Source: Legionella drancourtii LLAP12
GTDB lineage: Bacteria; Pseudomonadota; Gammaproteobacteria; Legionellales; Legionellaceae
Assembly (NCBI RefSeq): GCF_000162755.2
Contig: NZ_JH413808.1
Span: 79,333 to 143,332, forward strand
Direction of reading: 5' to 3'
DNA length: 64,000 bases
Shown here: positions 55,658 through 64,000 of the stretch, in pieces
Layout: each line of letters opens with the position of its first letter
Position numbering within the stretch: the first letter of the stretch is position 1
Notes under the pieces: model-generated
What the model was told of the DNA's origin: nothing
The model's input: the letters and a program-made list of their open reading frames with translations, nothing else
The model's database searches: none
Position numbers and translations under genes: made by a program

Positions 55658-55848
55658 TCGCCCTAAGACAAGTGATGCTCTACTCCTTAATAAAATTAAC
55701 CATCGTAACTAAATTTGAGATAAGTACCCAATTTATTGTATAATTAACTTAATATGCAGCGTCTGCACCGCCAAAGTCAGCGCAGCTGTGTTTGCATTAT
55801 TGTTCATCAAGGCAGGCACTTTTATCTTTACCGTAGGTTACAACTATC

Positions 55849-56655
55849 ATGGAATGCTTAAGCTTTTGTATTGCTAAATCAATTGATTTATCACGTATCG
55901 ACAATCATTTTAAAAATATTTCTACCGAATTTAGCTCATTGAAAACCCGAGATGTTATTAAACTCACCCCCAATAGTAATCAAGATCATACTATCTATAT
56001 ATTTAAAAATGGGACGGTAGTCTCATGGGGAATCAAACGTTACCAAATCAATGATTACCTAAACACAATAAAACAACTTATTGACAAACCAGTGCCGATT
56101 TTGGTGCATGATGAATTCCACTTTCAACCCGGTGATAAAACCACGATAGAACCCCATGATTATTTTGATGTGGATTGTTTAACTATAGAAGATGACAGTG
56201 ATGAGCTCAAACTTAGTTTATCTTATGGCTTTTCACAATCCGTAAAATTGCAATATTTTGAAACCATCATTGATGGGCTGATTGAAAAATATAATCCAAT
56301 GATCCAAACCCTGTCTCATCGTGGTGAAATGGAAATTAGCCGTACGCAAATCCAACAGATTATCGGGGAAATCCTGGGCGCAAAAAGTGAAATGAATTTG
56401 ATCAGTAATTTCCTCTATCACCCCAAATATTTTTGGCAGCATCCTACGCTTGAACAGCATTTTGCAATGCTGGAGCGTTATTTGCATATTCAACGACGCG
56501 TTAATGCAATAAATCATCGCCTAGATACGCTAAATGAAATTTTTGAAATGTTCAATGGCTACCTGGACAATCGACACGGCCATAATCTGGAAATCATCAT
56601 TATTGTATTGATTATCCTGGAAATTATCGTTGCAGTTTTAAATCTGCATTTTTAG
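55849..56655 (+). CDS. RMD1/YagE-family (DUF155) membrane protein
   Basis: 268 residues with a DUF155-like body (IYIFKNGTVVSWGI, LSLSYGFSQSVKLQYFETIIDGLIEKYNPMIQTL and MLERYLHIQRRVNAINHRLDTLNEIFEMFNGYLDNRHGHNLEIIIIVLIILEI) ending in a C-terminal membrane helix. Eukaryotic relatives sit in mitochondrial membranes; the bacterial role is unknown. It lies directly upstream of the vipF-like gene. Confidence 0.85.
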   Translation: MECLSFCIAKSIDLSRIDNHFKNISTEFSSLKTRDVIKLTPNSNQDHTIYIFKNGTVVSWGIKRYQINDYLNTIKQLIDKPVPILVHDEFHFQPGDKTTIEPHDYFDVDCLTIEDDSDELKLSLSYGFSQSVKLQYFETIIDGLIEKYNPMIQTLSHRGEMEISRTQIQQIIGEILGAKSEMNLISNFLYHPKYFWQHPTLEQHFAMLERYLHIQRRVNAINHRLDTLNEIFEMFNGYLDNRHGHNLEIIIIVLIILEIIVAVLNLHF

Positions 56656-56728
56656 TGTACTCGCTTGCATTAAAATGCAAGCCATGTGCTATTCTTAAAA
56701 AAAATACATAACTCTTATTAAGTCCATT

Positions 56729-57595
56729 ATGCTTCGCACAATAAACCAATTAAATGACCAGCAACTTAAAGAATTAGAACAATTAAAAACGATTAGCAAA
56801 AAAGCAGATGGCAGCATTCCCAATTTATACATGCATCTGTTAACGCAACCCAGAGCATTGCCAACGATTGTTCTATATTATGAACAAGAGAAATTAATTG
56901 CTTTTTTAAGTGTTTATTTCTTTTATGATGATGCAGTAGAGGTAGCCATATTAGTACACCCAGAGGCACGCCATAAAGGTATTGCCAAACAATTGCTACG
57001 CAACATTATCCCTTTAATTGTTGAGCATAATTTTTTCAAATTAATTTTTTCAAGCCCGGCACATCTCAATGATCGCTGGCTACCCACACTTGGTTGTTCA
57101 TACCGACACAGTGAATATTATATGGAGCGGCATAATTTAAATCCCTTGCTCGATCATAGAAAACAACTTACTTTTCGCATGGCAACCATTGAAGACATCC
57201 CCCAACTGTGTTTATTAGACGAAGCGTGCTTTCACAAAACGCATGCCGAACTTGAACCACGCTTTCAACACATACTCAGTGAGCGCAACTACCAGATTGT
57301 ACTTGCCTTTGAAAAAAATCAGCTCGTAGGTAAAGCGCATCTACGTTGGCAAAAACATGGAGCAACGCTTTCTGATATTGCTGTTTTTCCGGAAAAACAA
57401 GGACATGGTTTAGGAACTGCATTGATAACCCATTGCATCAACTATGCATTAAGCGAAGGCAAACCAGAGCTTAATCTTGATGTAGAAACACATAATCAAA
57501 AGGCACTAGCACTATACACTCGTCTAGGTTTTTTGACCCAAAATGCCTGCGATTATTGGTCGATTGAAGTAAACCAATTACAAAAATGGCTATAA
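56729..57595 (+). CDS. vipF: VipF-like protein with two tandem GNAT acetyltransferase domains
   Basis: 288 residues with two GNAT folds: N-terminal part with VEVAILVHPEARHKGIAKQLLRNIIP, C-terminal part with LSDIAVFPEKQGHGLGTALITHCINYAL and NQKALALYTRLGF. The second acetyl-CoA loop (QGHGLG) is more canonical than the first (RHKGIA). L. pneumophila VipF (lpg0103, about 286 residues) is a Dot/Icm effector of the same design, located, as I recall, next to RMD1-family and fabF genes as here. Orthology is inferred from length, domains and synteny. Confidence 0.83.
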   Translation: MLRTINQLNDQQLKELEQLKTISKKADGSIPNLYMHLLTQPRALPTIVLYYEQEKLIAFLSVYFFYDDAVEVAILVHPEARHKGIAKQLLRNIIPLIVEHNFFKLIFSSPAHLNDRWLPTLGCSYRHSEYYMERHNLNPLLDHRKQLTFRMATIEDIPQLCLLDEACFHKTHAELEPRFQHILSERNYQIVLAFEKNQLVGKAHLRWQKHGATLSDIAVFPEKQGHGLGTALITHCINYALSEGKPELNLDVETHNQKALALYTRLGFLTQNACDYWSIEVNQLQKWL

Positions 57596-57718
57596 AATTA
57601 AATTAATACCATGCGCTAATCTAAGGAATATTTACACGCCAATAATAGAACTTGACAGAGTTTCAACCACCCATTTAGTATTAGCCTGAAAAAAACGCAT
57701 CAATAAAAAGGACTATGA

Positions 57719-58948
57719 ATGAAAAAAAGGGTGGTGATAACCGGTATGGAAATAACTTCTTCCATAGGGACAGGATTGGATAAGTTCTGGGGTGCCGCAA
57801 GCCAAGGCCAATGTGGCATAAAGCGCATACAAAGCTATGATCCCTCGCCCTACCCAACCCAAATCGGCGGTGAAATTACCGACCTCTGCTTAGACCATCT
57901 CCCTCAATTTAATAAAAGCAAGCGCTACCCACGCGCAGCGCAGTACGCGCTTTATTGTGCGCACCATGCCATCCAGCAATCAGGGCTTACCGCCACCGAG
58001 TTACTGCCGGCAGGAACTTATATCGGCACCAGTATGGGCGGCTATTCTGAATCAGAAAGTGTCTATAAAGTCATGTATTCTGACGGTTGGAAAAAAGTGC
58101 CCCCTCTTAGTGTCATTAGAACAATGCCCAATTCGATTGCGAATCATATTGCGATTGAATTTGGCATTGGTGGACCTAATTCAACTTTATCTAATGCATG
58201 TATTTCCTCGGCTGAAGCGATAGGAACCGCCTATCAACAAATTTCACAAGGTAGATTAGCTACGGCTCTTTGTGGCGGAACGGACTCCTTTATCTGGGAA
58301 TCCGTAATGTCTACCTGGTGTAAACTAAAAGTGCTGTCCACCAATAATGAGAATCCCGCCCAAGCCTGCCGCCCATTTGATCTGCATCGCGACGGCATGA
58401 TTATTGCTGATGGTGCGGGCATTTTGATTCTGGAAGAATTACAGCAAGCCAAAGCACGTGGGGCGACCATTTATGCCGAAATCATTGGCTTTGGTGCCAG
58501 CTGTGATGCCTTTCATGTAACCGCACCGAGTACCCAAGGGCAAACACGCGCCATTTTTTCAGCCTTGGATGATGCTAAATTATCAGTCAATGACATCCAT
58601 TACATCAATGCTCATGGTACGGGAACACAATTAAACGACAGCACAGAAACAGCAACCATTAAATCCGTTTTTGGCACAAGAGCCTATGACATTCCAATCA
58701 GCGCGCAAAAAGCCATGACTGGCCATGCCATAGGTGCGGCAGGTGCAATGGAAATCATTGCCACCGCCCTCAGTCTACGTCATGATTTATTATTACCAAC
58801 AATCAACTTAGAGACCCCCGATCCATCCTGTGATCTGGATTATGTAGCCAATACCGCACGTCATAAGGCGATTGATATTGCCTTATCCAATCACTTTGCC
58901 TTTGGTGGTGCGAATGCTGCTTTAGTATTAAGCAAATATATAAAATAA
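57719..58948 (+). CDS. fabF: Beta-ketoacyl-ACP synthase (FabF-like)
   Basis: 409 residues. The active-site cysteine lies in LSNACISSAEAIGTA, the histidines in NAHGTGTQLNDSTE and MTGHAIGAAGAMEII, and the C-terminal glycine loop in NHFAFGGANAAL. It elongates acyl-ACP. It stands alone, without fabD/fabG/acpP next to it, so it could be a secondary synthase rather than the main housekeeping enzyme. 123 bp separate it from vipF. Confidence 0.92.
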   Translation: MKKRVVITGMEITSSIGTGLDKFWGAASQGQCGIKRIQSYDPSPYPTQIGGEITDLCLDHLPQFNKSKRYPRAAQYALYCAHHAIQQSGLTATELLPAGTYIGTSMGGYSESESVYKVMYSDGWKKVPPLSVIRTMPNSIANHIAIEFGIGGPNSTLSNACISSAEAIGTAYQQISQGRLATALCGGTDSFIWESVMSTWCKLKVLSTNNENPAQACRPFDLHRDGMIIADGAGILILEELQQAKARGATIYAEIIGFGASCDAFHVTAPSTQGQTRAIFSALDDAKLSVNDIHYINAHGTGTQLNDSTETATIKSVFGTRAYDIPISAQKAMTGHAIGAAGAMEIIATALSLRHDLLLPTINLETPDPSCDLDYVANTARHKAIDIALSNHFAFGGANAALVLSKYIK

Positions 58949-59043
58949 AAATATGAAAATCTGTCATTCGCACGAGATGCATAAGCGTCAGCTTAAAGAG
59001 ATTAACCTTGTCTATCCTCGCTCCATTCGAACTAAGGAAGCAC

Positions 59044-59240
59044 TTATAGGCTTTTTTCCTTAACTTGACGCCTGCGGGGAGAAACAACAGGCTCTGAGGC
59101 AAAATCCTCAATGGCAGTAATCACTAGATCGGCTCTCCTGCTGGCAGCAAATTTTGTAATGTCATCCGCGCGCGATAACCGCCAATGAATATTCCCTCAA
59201 AGCGACATTCATCAACGTTACACTTAGCTAAAAAATGAAT
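59044..59240 (-). pseudogene. Possible gene remnant in the fabF-usp gap
   Basis: On the minus strand one frame reads AKCNVDECRFEGIFIGGYRA then ends at a stop near 59135, and another frame continues with LVITAIEDFASEPVVSPRRR to a TAA at 59044. Together they look like the C-terminus of a decayed protein with one frameshift. No ribosome site or start is evident, and I do not recognise the family. The rest of 58949-59354 shows nothing coding. Confidence 0.3.
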
Positions 59241-59354
59241 GAACTTACTCTACTAAAGATCGATGCATATTTATACTATAATAACAAATTATAGAGAAGT
59301 ATCCCCCACTACCAAAATAATTTAACGGTGTATAAACTCCAGGAGGGAGTTATT

Positions 59355-60287
59355 ATGAAACAATTTCATAATATCTTATTTGTTAGCAGTGGCTTTCGTG
59401 ATGAATGTGGCGCACTACAACAAGCAATCCAATTAGCCTATGATAATCAGGCCGCGCTAAAAATACTGATTATATGCCCACCGCTGCCCCGCTCTTTGGA
59501 ACAATATAAAACATCATATGAAATTTTTTTAAAAGAAAATATCAATAAAACCATTGAAGCAGCAAAAGAAAAATTACCGCTTCAGAAAAGAAAATTAACC
59601 ATGAAGACAGAACTTGAATGGGAAAGTTCTGTCAGCATCTGCATCATTCAACACGTACTACGCCAATCCCATGATTTAGTAATAAAAGCTGCTGAAGATA
59701 CAAACTCTGCCGGTTTCAAAGCTCTAGATATGACCTTATTACGCAAATGCCCCTGCCCTCTATTTTTACATCGACCTTTTAAACACAGTCAAGATATTCG
59801 CATTGCAGTGGCCATCGATCCCAATGACGAAGACAGCTCCGAACAAGCCTTAACCATGAATCTGTTACAATTAACTCAGAAACTAGCACGCAATTATAAC
59901 GGACAATTTAGCATTATTTCCTGCTGGGATTTTGTATTGGAGCACTTCCTGCGTACTAGTGCCTGGCGAGAAATACCTCAAGATGAAATCGAAGAAACAA
60001 TTCAAAATGAAGGGCAGGCTAAATACCTTACTTTGAGTGAATTAATTAAACAAGCAGGCATCCATAACCAACCAACTATTTACCATTTAAAAGGTGAACC
60101 ATCGGAAATAATTCCCACAATTATTCACGATAAAGAAATTGATATATTGGTGATGGGAACTATCGCTCGCACCGGCATATCCGGTTTTATTATTGGCAAT
60201 ACCGCTGAAGATATTTTACAAAAAGTAGATTGTTCACTTTGGGCGATTAAGCCCCAGGGTTTTATCTCCCCTGTCAAGGCATATTAG
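59355..60287 (+). CDS. Tandem universal stress protein
   Basis: 310 residues from the ATG at 59355, which follows GGAGGGAG (59342-59349); an upstream in-frame GTG at 59328 was rejected. Two UspA-like domains: residues about 1-145 (QFHNILFVSSGF) and about 150-300 (IRIAVAIDPN... and the ATP-binding-type end DILVMGTIARTGISGFIIGNTAEDIL). The size and arrangement resemble UspE. It likely responds to stress; mechanism is not visible. Confidence 0.88.
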   Translation: MKQFHNILFVSSGFRDECGALQQAIQLAYDNQAALKILIICPPLPRSLEQYKTSYEIFLKENINKTIEAAKEKLPLQKRKLTMKTELEWESSVSICIIQHVLRQSHDLVIKAAEDTNSAGFKALDMTLLRKCPCPLFLHRPFKHSQDIRIAVAIDPNDEDSSEQALTMNLLQLTQKLARNYNGQFSIISCWDFVLEHFLRTSAWREIPQDEIEETIQNEGQAKYLTLSELIKQAGIHNQPTIYHLKGEPSEIIPTIIHDKEIDILVMGTIARTGISGFIIGNTAEDILQKVDCSLWAIKPQGFISPVKAY

Positions 60288-60308
60288 ATGCTAATATGGC
60301 GTAATACT

Positions 60309-61725
60309 TTAGAAAGGCAATTCAAGTAGTGGATTAACCGCATTAATTAATTTCGCGAATAATGACTGAATATGCTGCATTGCCTGTTGTGTTTTCGCCT
60401 CAAAGCGTAAGGTCAAATAAGGCCCAGTATGCGATGGGCGAATTAAACCCCACGCATTAGCAAGATTAACTCTTAAGCCATCAAGATGAATTAATTCTCC
60501 ATGCAGATACAAGGGAGCTTGCACTAATAATTGCGTCATAAATTCCTCTTTTAACGGCTCGTCAATTGCCATTCTCAATTCAGTAGTACTGAGCGAGCGA
60601 GGAAACTGCGCAAAAAAAAAGATGAGGCTCATATAACTGTGCACTGAGCATTTCTATCGCACGCGCAGCAGCATAAATAGCATCATCAGAGTGAATCCAG
60701 CGATCGCGAAAATAAAAATGCCCACAAAATTCCCCGCCAATAGCCGCCTGATGCTCAATCATACTAGCCATAATATGCGCTGTACCAGTGGGGGTTATAA
60801 TAGTGCGACCATGATGTGCCGTAATGTAGTCCTGTAAATGTTGAGTACATTTAAGATCACAAACCACTGCCGAATTCGCTTTTTTCTTAAGCAATGCATC
60901 AGCAAAAGCCAAAAGTAAATAATCTGCCGCAATAATATCGCCTTTATTATCAACCATGCCCAGACGATCGCCGTCGCCGTCAAAGGCAACACCTAAGTCA
61001 GCCCGTTGCTCACAGACCATTTCCCGTAAATCAGTTAAATTTTCTTCGATGGACGGATCAGGATAACGATTACTAAAGGTTGACTGCACCTCACAATGCA
61101 AAGCAATGACATCACAACCTAAGGCAGATAATAATTGCGGCGCCACATGACCAGCCACTGCATGGCCACAATCAACAACAATGCGTAATTTCTTAATCAG
61201 CCTCATGCTGTTGATAATCGTTTGAATGTACTTGTTAATAATCTGTTCTGTAGGATATTGAACTAGCTTCGCCCGCTCTTGGTTATCCATTACAAATTGC
61301 TTATCAATAATACGTTGATGGATGGCACGTAAACATTGTCCATAATAATGTTTACCACCTAGAGTAATTTTTAAGCCATTATAATCTGCAGGATTATGAC
61401 TGGCTGTAATCATCAAACCAGACTGACATTGCAAAGCATGCATCGCAAAATATAAAACCGGCGTTGGTAAATAACCCATATCAATAATATGTATCCCACT
61501 TAATAACAATCCTTTGATTAATGCTTCGGCAAATACATCACTACTTGCTCGGCTATCGCGACCTAAAAGCAGTGTATGCAAGCCATAGATTTCTTGTAGT
61601 TCACTACCAATGGCAACCCCCAAGGTATAGTACGTGTGTTCATTCAAGGCTTCACCGATGCGACTACAAACATCATATTCATTAAATATTGACAAAGGTG
61701 GTTTTATTAAGTAGGACTTACTCAT
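60309..61725 (-). pseudogene. Phosphomannomutase/phosphoglucomutase (AlgC-like), split by a T9 run
   Basis: The first frame (61725 down to a stop at 60580) has the phosphoserine loop TASHNPADYNG, metal site DGDGDR, and sugar loop GGEFCGHFYFRD. It fails at a run of nine T (60612-60620 on the complement). With one T fewer it would read on into the 60309-60644 frame (AQFPRSLSTTELRMAIDE to LLELPF), giving a normal ~472-residue enzyme. It converts mannose/glucose 6- to 1-phosphates for surface polysaccharides. It may be a real null, slippage-controlled, or a sequence error. Confidence 0.85.
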
Positions 61726-62184
61726 AATTTAACTCCAGATAATTCAGCTAAATTGCCATACATACGCTCAAATTTTTTGATAATTTCCTTAATTATGCGC
61801 AAACAGCTCTGTAAGCTGACCAATAGTTTCATGTTTCTTTACCTTAATGCGGTACAGTAGATATCCACTAACAAGGCTCCATTCTCGTCAAACTTTAATG
61901 ATAATTTGCAGGAACTAGCTCCCCAAATAGGATTGATCATTGGATTTTTGGCGCATAAAAAGATAGAGACTGATTTTGCAAAATAAAATTCTGCCTTATC
62001 GCTTGAAATACAAATTAGAGTCCAAAATATATTTTTTGCCATCATCGAACTAAGCGGATGCATTCTGAAAAATAAGCAGGAAAAGAGCATTTATCACCCA
62101 TACTGACCCGTATCTGATCAAATATAGACCATCCACCACCACAAATCTAATTGGCTTTAATTTTTACGGGGAAACGTGTGTGCG
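61726..62184. other. Gap without a confident gene
   Basis: A minus-strand reading frame of up to 83 codons (61839-62090) exists, but the peptide has no recognised domain, no convincing ribosome site and no neighbour link. The remainder is AT-rich up to the repeat copy at 62185. I would leave it unannotated. Confidence 0.35.
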
Positions 62185-62332
62185 ATAGAGTCTATTGCCA
62201 TTTCCTAAATTAAGCTCAAATGGGTTGATTTTTGCGTGCCAAAGTGGTGCATACATCTATGTATATGCACATCGGAGCACAGAAAATAGACTCATTTTAG
62301 CCCAGATAGTAGAAGTAACGATAGCCCTATAG
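62185..62332. repeat. Palindromic repeat (MITE-like), copy 2, diverged
   Basis: Same size and organisation as 29187-29333. Shared interior includes AATGGGTTGATTTTTG, GCATACATC, CATCGGAGCACAGAAAAT and GACTCATT, in the same order. The terminal repeats are decayed (ATAGAGTCTATTGCCATTTC against GAAGTAACGATAGCCCTAT). Located just downstream of the DUF2490 gene. Confidence 0.78.
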
Positions 62333-62340
62333 TACTAATG

Positions 62341-63045
62341 TTATAAATATAAGAACACATTAATAGACAGGATGTTCGCAAGAAAATTAGGAACACCGAA
62401 TCGTCGAATATATTGATTCATGTATCCTACTTCCGTAGTAACAGTGGAATTAATTTTATAACCAAGGCCAATAAAAAAGCGATTTTGGTCGAAACCCTGG
62501 CTGTTTTTGCCAACAAAATTGTTTTTATGCCAAAATAATTCATCGCTACTCACCAAACTTAATTGTATATAAGCAGGTAAAGGCAGAGATAGTTTAATTA
62601 ACTGGCGAGCCCGATAAGCCGTTTTAGGATTATTTTCTAGAAAACGCTGTTCCATGCGCGTGCGACTGGTAAGGGTTAAATAGCGGCTGGTTTTAACCCA
62701 TAAAAGCTGTTGCCAAATCCTATTTTCCGCAAATGTCCTAATGGCGAGCGGCCGTCCCGTATGAACCCAAGCATAGCCTAACCATAAACTAGTATTTGCA
62801 GTCAGTGCATAACCAATGCCTGGACGTAAAAGCGTTTGAGTAAAACGAGTACTATCATCACCAAAACGCTCTTGCCCCTCAAGCCAATACTTTACACGAC
62901 TTGCGATTTTATCCTGTCGCTGAAAACTCCCTATAGCCGTTACATTAAGCCAAGACTGCATATCATGTTGCGTTGCGCATTCTGCGGTTACTATACAGGC
63001 GCTAAAAAACAATAATATCCACCCGAACTTAATCATTGTCAGCAA
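62341..63045 (-). CDS. DUF2490-family outer-membrane-like protein
   Basis: 234 residues with a signal peptide (after MIKFGWILLFFSACIVTAECA) and the DUF2490 pattern: WLNVTAIGSF, KYWLEGQERFGDDSTRFTQTLLRPGIGYAL, WLGYAWVH, RTRMEQRFLEN and a beta-rich C-terminus. Start is ambiguous: a TTG at 63045 has GAGAGG at good spacing; an ATG at 63036 is three codons downstream. Probable outer-membrane barrel, function unknown. Confidence 0.8.
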   Translation of the reverse strand: MLTMIKFGWILLFFSACIVTAECATQHDMQSWLNVTAIGSFQRQDKIASRVKYWLEGQERFGDDSTRFTQTLLRPGIGYALTANTSLWLGYAWVHTGRPLAIRTFAENRIWQQLLWVKTSRYLTLTSRTRMEQRFLENNPKTAYRARQLIKLSLPLPAYIQLSLVSSDELFWHKNNFVGKNSQGFDQNRFFIGLGYKINSTVTTEVGYMNQYIRRFGVPNFLANILSINVFLYL

Positions 63046-63094
63046 AATATCCTCTCGGTAATCGTTGCATAAAATCGATTAGGGTCTGTTGCCC

Positions 63095-63840
63095 CTAAAA
63101 TAAGTAACTTAAACTAAACAATAATTCATTCGTATACAAGTGTGGCGCACCAGGACCTTGTCCCAAAAGATTACCATCACCACCTAAATAATTTTTACCC
63201 CAATCAGCAAATTCATACCCCACTCCTACCTGCCAATTAGGCGTTACCATTTTTTGGATCCCTGCTCCGACCGTATAAGCAAAAGAGACATTGCTATTCG
63301 TATTAAAATAAGATGGTGGGTACACTACCGCATCGATTGTTGTCGGAAAATAGTCATGTGAATGGTTAAAACCCACTCCTAAGCTGCCGCTAAGATAAGG
63401 TTGCACTATGCGACAACCCGCAGCAATCAGCTTGCCTTTAAATTCTGCGCGTACATGACTTACTTTGTAACTGTATGTATTCACATCAGCAACACCATTA
63501 ATGTCAATTACACCGGAAAGCTGCGCATCACTTGCTGCCGCAACACCGATGCCCAATTGACCAATGATGCGAGGTGATAGCAGACGTTGCAAACCAAAAT
63601 AAATTTCCCCACTTCCCACCGCTGTTGCTTTTTTATCGGCAATAAAATGGTTATGCATTGGGGGCGGATAGGGATAAAGATATTGATCCTTCCCAGTTAA
63701 AGCCCAGGCAGGCCCGCCGCTAATCGTGATCACCGATTCCCATTCCAGAGGTAAATTAGGATCATAGACCCCTCCATCTCCAGCACAAACATTAAGAGTA
63801 AAAAAACACCTCCCCCTATGGCTACTATCCTTCCAAACAT
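63095..63840 (-). pseudogene. Outer-membrane beta-barrel protein, signal peptide cut off by a frameshift
   Basis: The mature barrel part is open from 63733 (ISGGPAWALTGKDQY... to FSLSYLF, 212 residues). The same frame extends upstream to NVCAGDGGVYDPNLPLEWES, without a start. An ATG at 63840 with the leader MFGRIVAIGGGVF lies in another frame; one extra T in the T7 run (63800-63806, complement) would fuse them into a ~248-residue secreted barrel of the Legionella outer-membrane type. The last 160 bases of the window hold no gene. Confidence 0.75.
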
Positions 63841-64000
63841 ACTTATCCCTTTAATTTAAAACGACATTGGCATACAAATCTAAGCCTGATTTTATACTTT
63901 TATTCCCTGCTTTGTAAGAGTTTCATGCATCGCGAATCCCCATCCACAACTGAGGTCATACGGTATTCCTTCCACGGCCATTGAACAGTCATGTTCTCCA

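Noticed and set aside
61839-62090. 83-codon minus-strand open frame
   Set aside because: No domain, no clear ribosome site, odd composition and no conserved neighbour; probably chance or remnant.
1-64000. tRNA genes or rRNA
   Set aside because: Apart from ssrA I found no cloverleaf with T-loop GGTTCRA and a matching acceptor, and no rRNA signatures.

Overview
The window looks like a chromosomal segment of a non-pneumophila Legionella species. This is inferred from gene content and order: sidP next to mmsA/mmsB/acs, tkt-gap-pgk-pyk, an IcmL-like protein, RMD1-vipF-fabF, a decayed Legionella-type major outer membrane protein, and an RP4-like trb/tra island ending at the tmRNA gene. That last arrangement resembles the Trb-2 island I recall from L. 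pneumophila Corby. No database search was possible, so names rest on recognised motifs, lengths and synteny.

Layout. (1) 1-18994 is one end of an integrative conjugative element. It carries a P-type type IV secretion module (trbE partial, trbF, G, H, I, J, K, L), the coupling protein traG, the pilin-processing peptidase traF, a small ORF and the primase/antirestriction protein traC. A convergent mobilisation block follows (traI split by a frameshift, nested traH-like gene, traJ), then an RP4-like oriT and divergent traK-traL-traM. At the end lies a zinc-binding cargo gene interrupted by an ISL3-type insertion sequence, then a short attachment-site region. (2) 18995-19399 is ssrA (tmRNA, minus strand), the likely integration target. 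(3) 19619-31428 is core genome: prlC, a membrane protein, tkt-gap-pgk-pyk, a ProQ/FinO (RocC-like) RNA chaperone, a Pmp3-like peptide and dapB. (4) 31469-38344: a SidP-like phosphoinositide phosphatase (probable Dot/Icm effector) and the mmsA-mmsB-acs operon. (5) 38475-45889: engB, cytochrome c4, dsbA, an ABC transporter pair, a decayed porin gene, a candidate small RNA, an IcmL-like secreted protein and a DUF3592 protein. (6) 46052-50708: gcvT-gcvH-gcvPA-yciI-like-gcvPB. (7) 50878-64000: kdsB, a histidine phosphatase, outer-membrane and secreted proteins, queE, a small HTH protein with an upstream palindromic operator, an RMD1-family protein, a VipF-like tandem acetyltransferase, a FabF-like synthase, a universal stress protein, a frameshifted phosphomannomutase, a DUF2490 protein and a frameshifted barrel protein.

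How the parts work together. The trb genes build the conjugation channel. TraG links it to the relaxosome (TraI, TraJ, TraK, TraH-like), which assembles at the oriT near 14778. TraF matures the pilin and TraC supplies primase/antirestriction activity in the recipient. The host part combines lower glycolysis, valine catabolism to CoA thioesters and glycine cleavage with virulence-related genes (SidP, VipF, IcmL-like, DsbA).

The most notable signals are: the oriT with a 19-bp inverted repeat and helically phased GTAAT/ATTAC boxes; a gene nested in another frame of traI; a shared C-terminal KSSGxKW motif in TrbJ and TrbK; three independent homopolymer-associated frameshifts; two copies of a ~147-bp palindromic repeat; a long perfect palindrome upstream of a small HTH gene; and an unannotated terminator-ended transcript candidate near 44711-44840.
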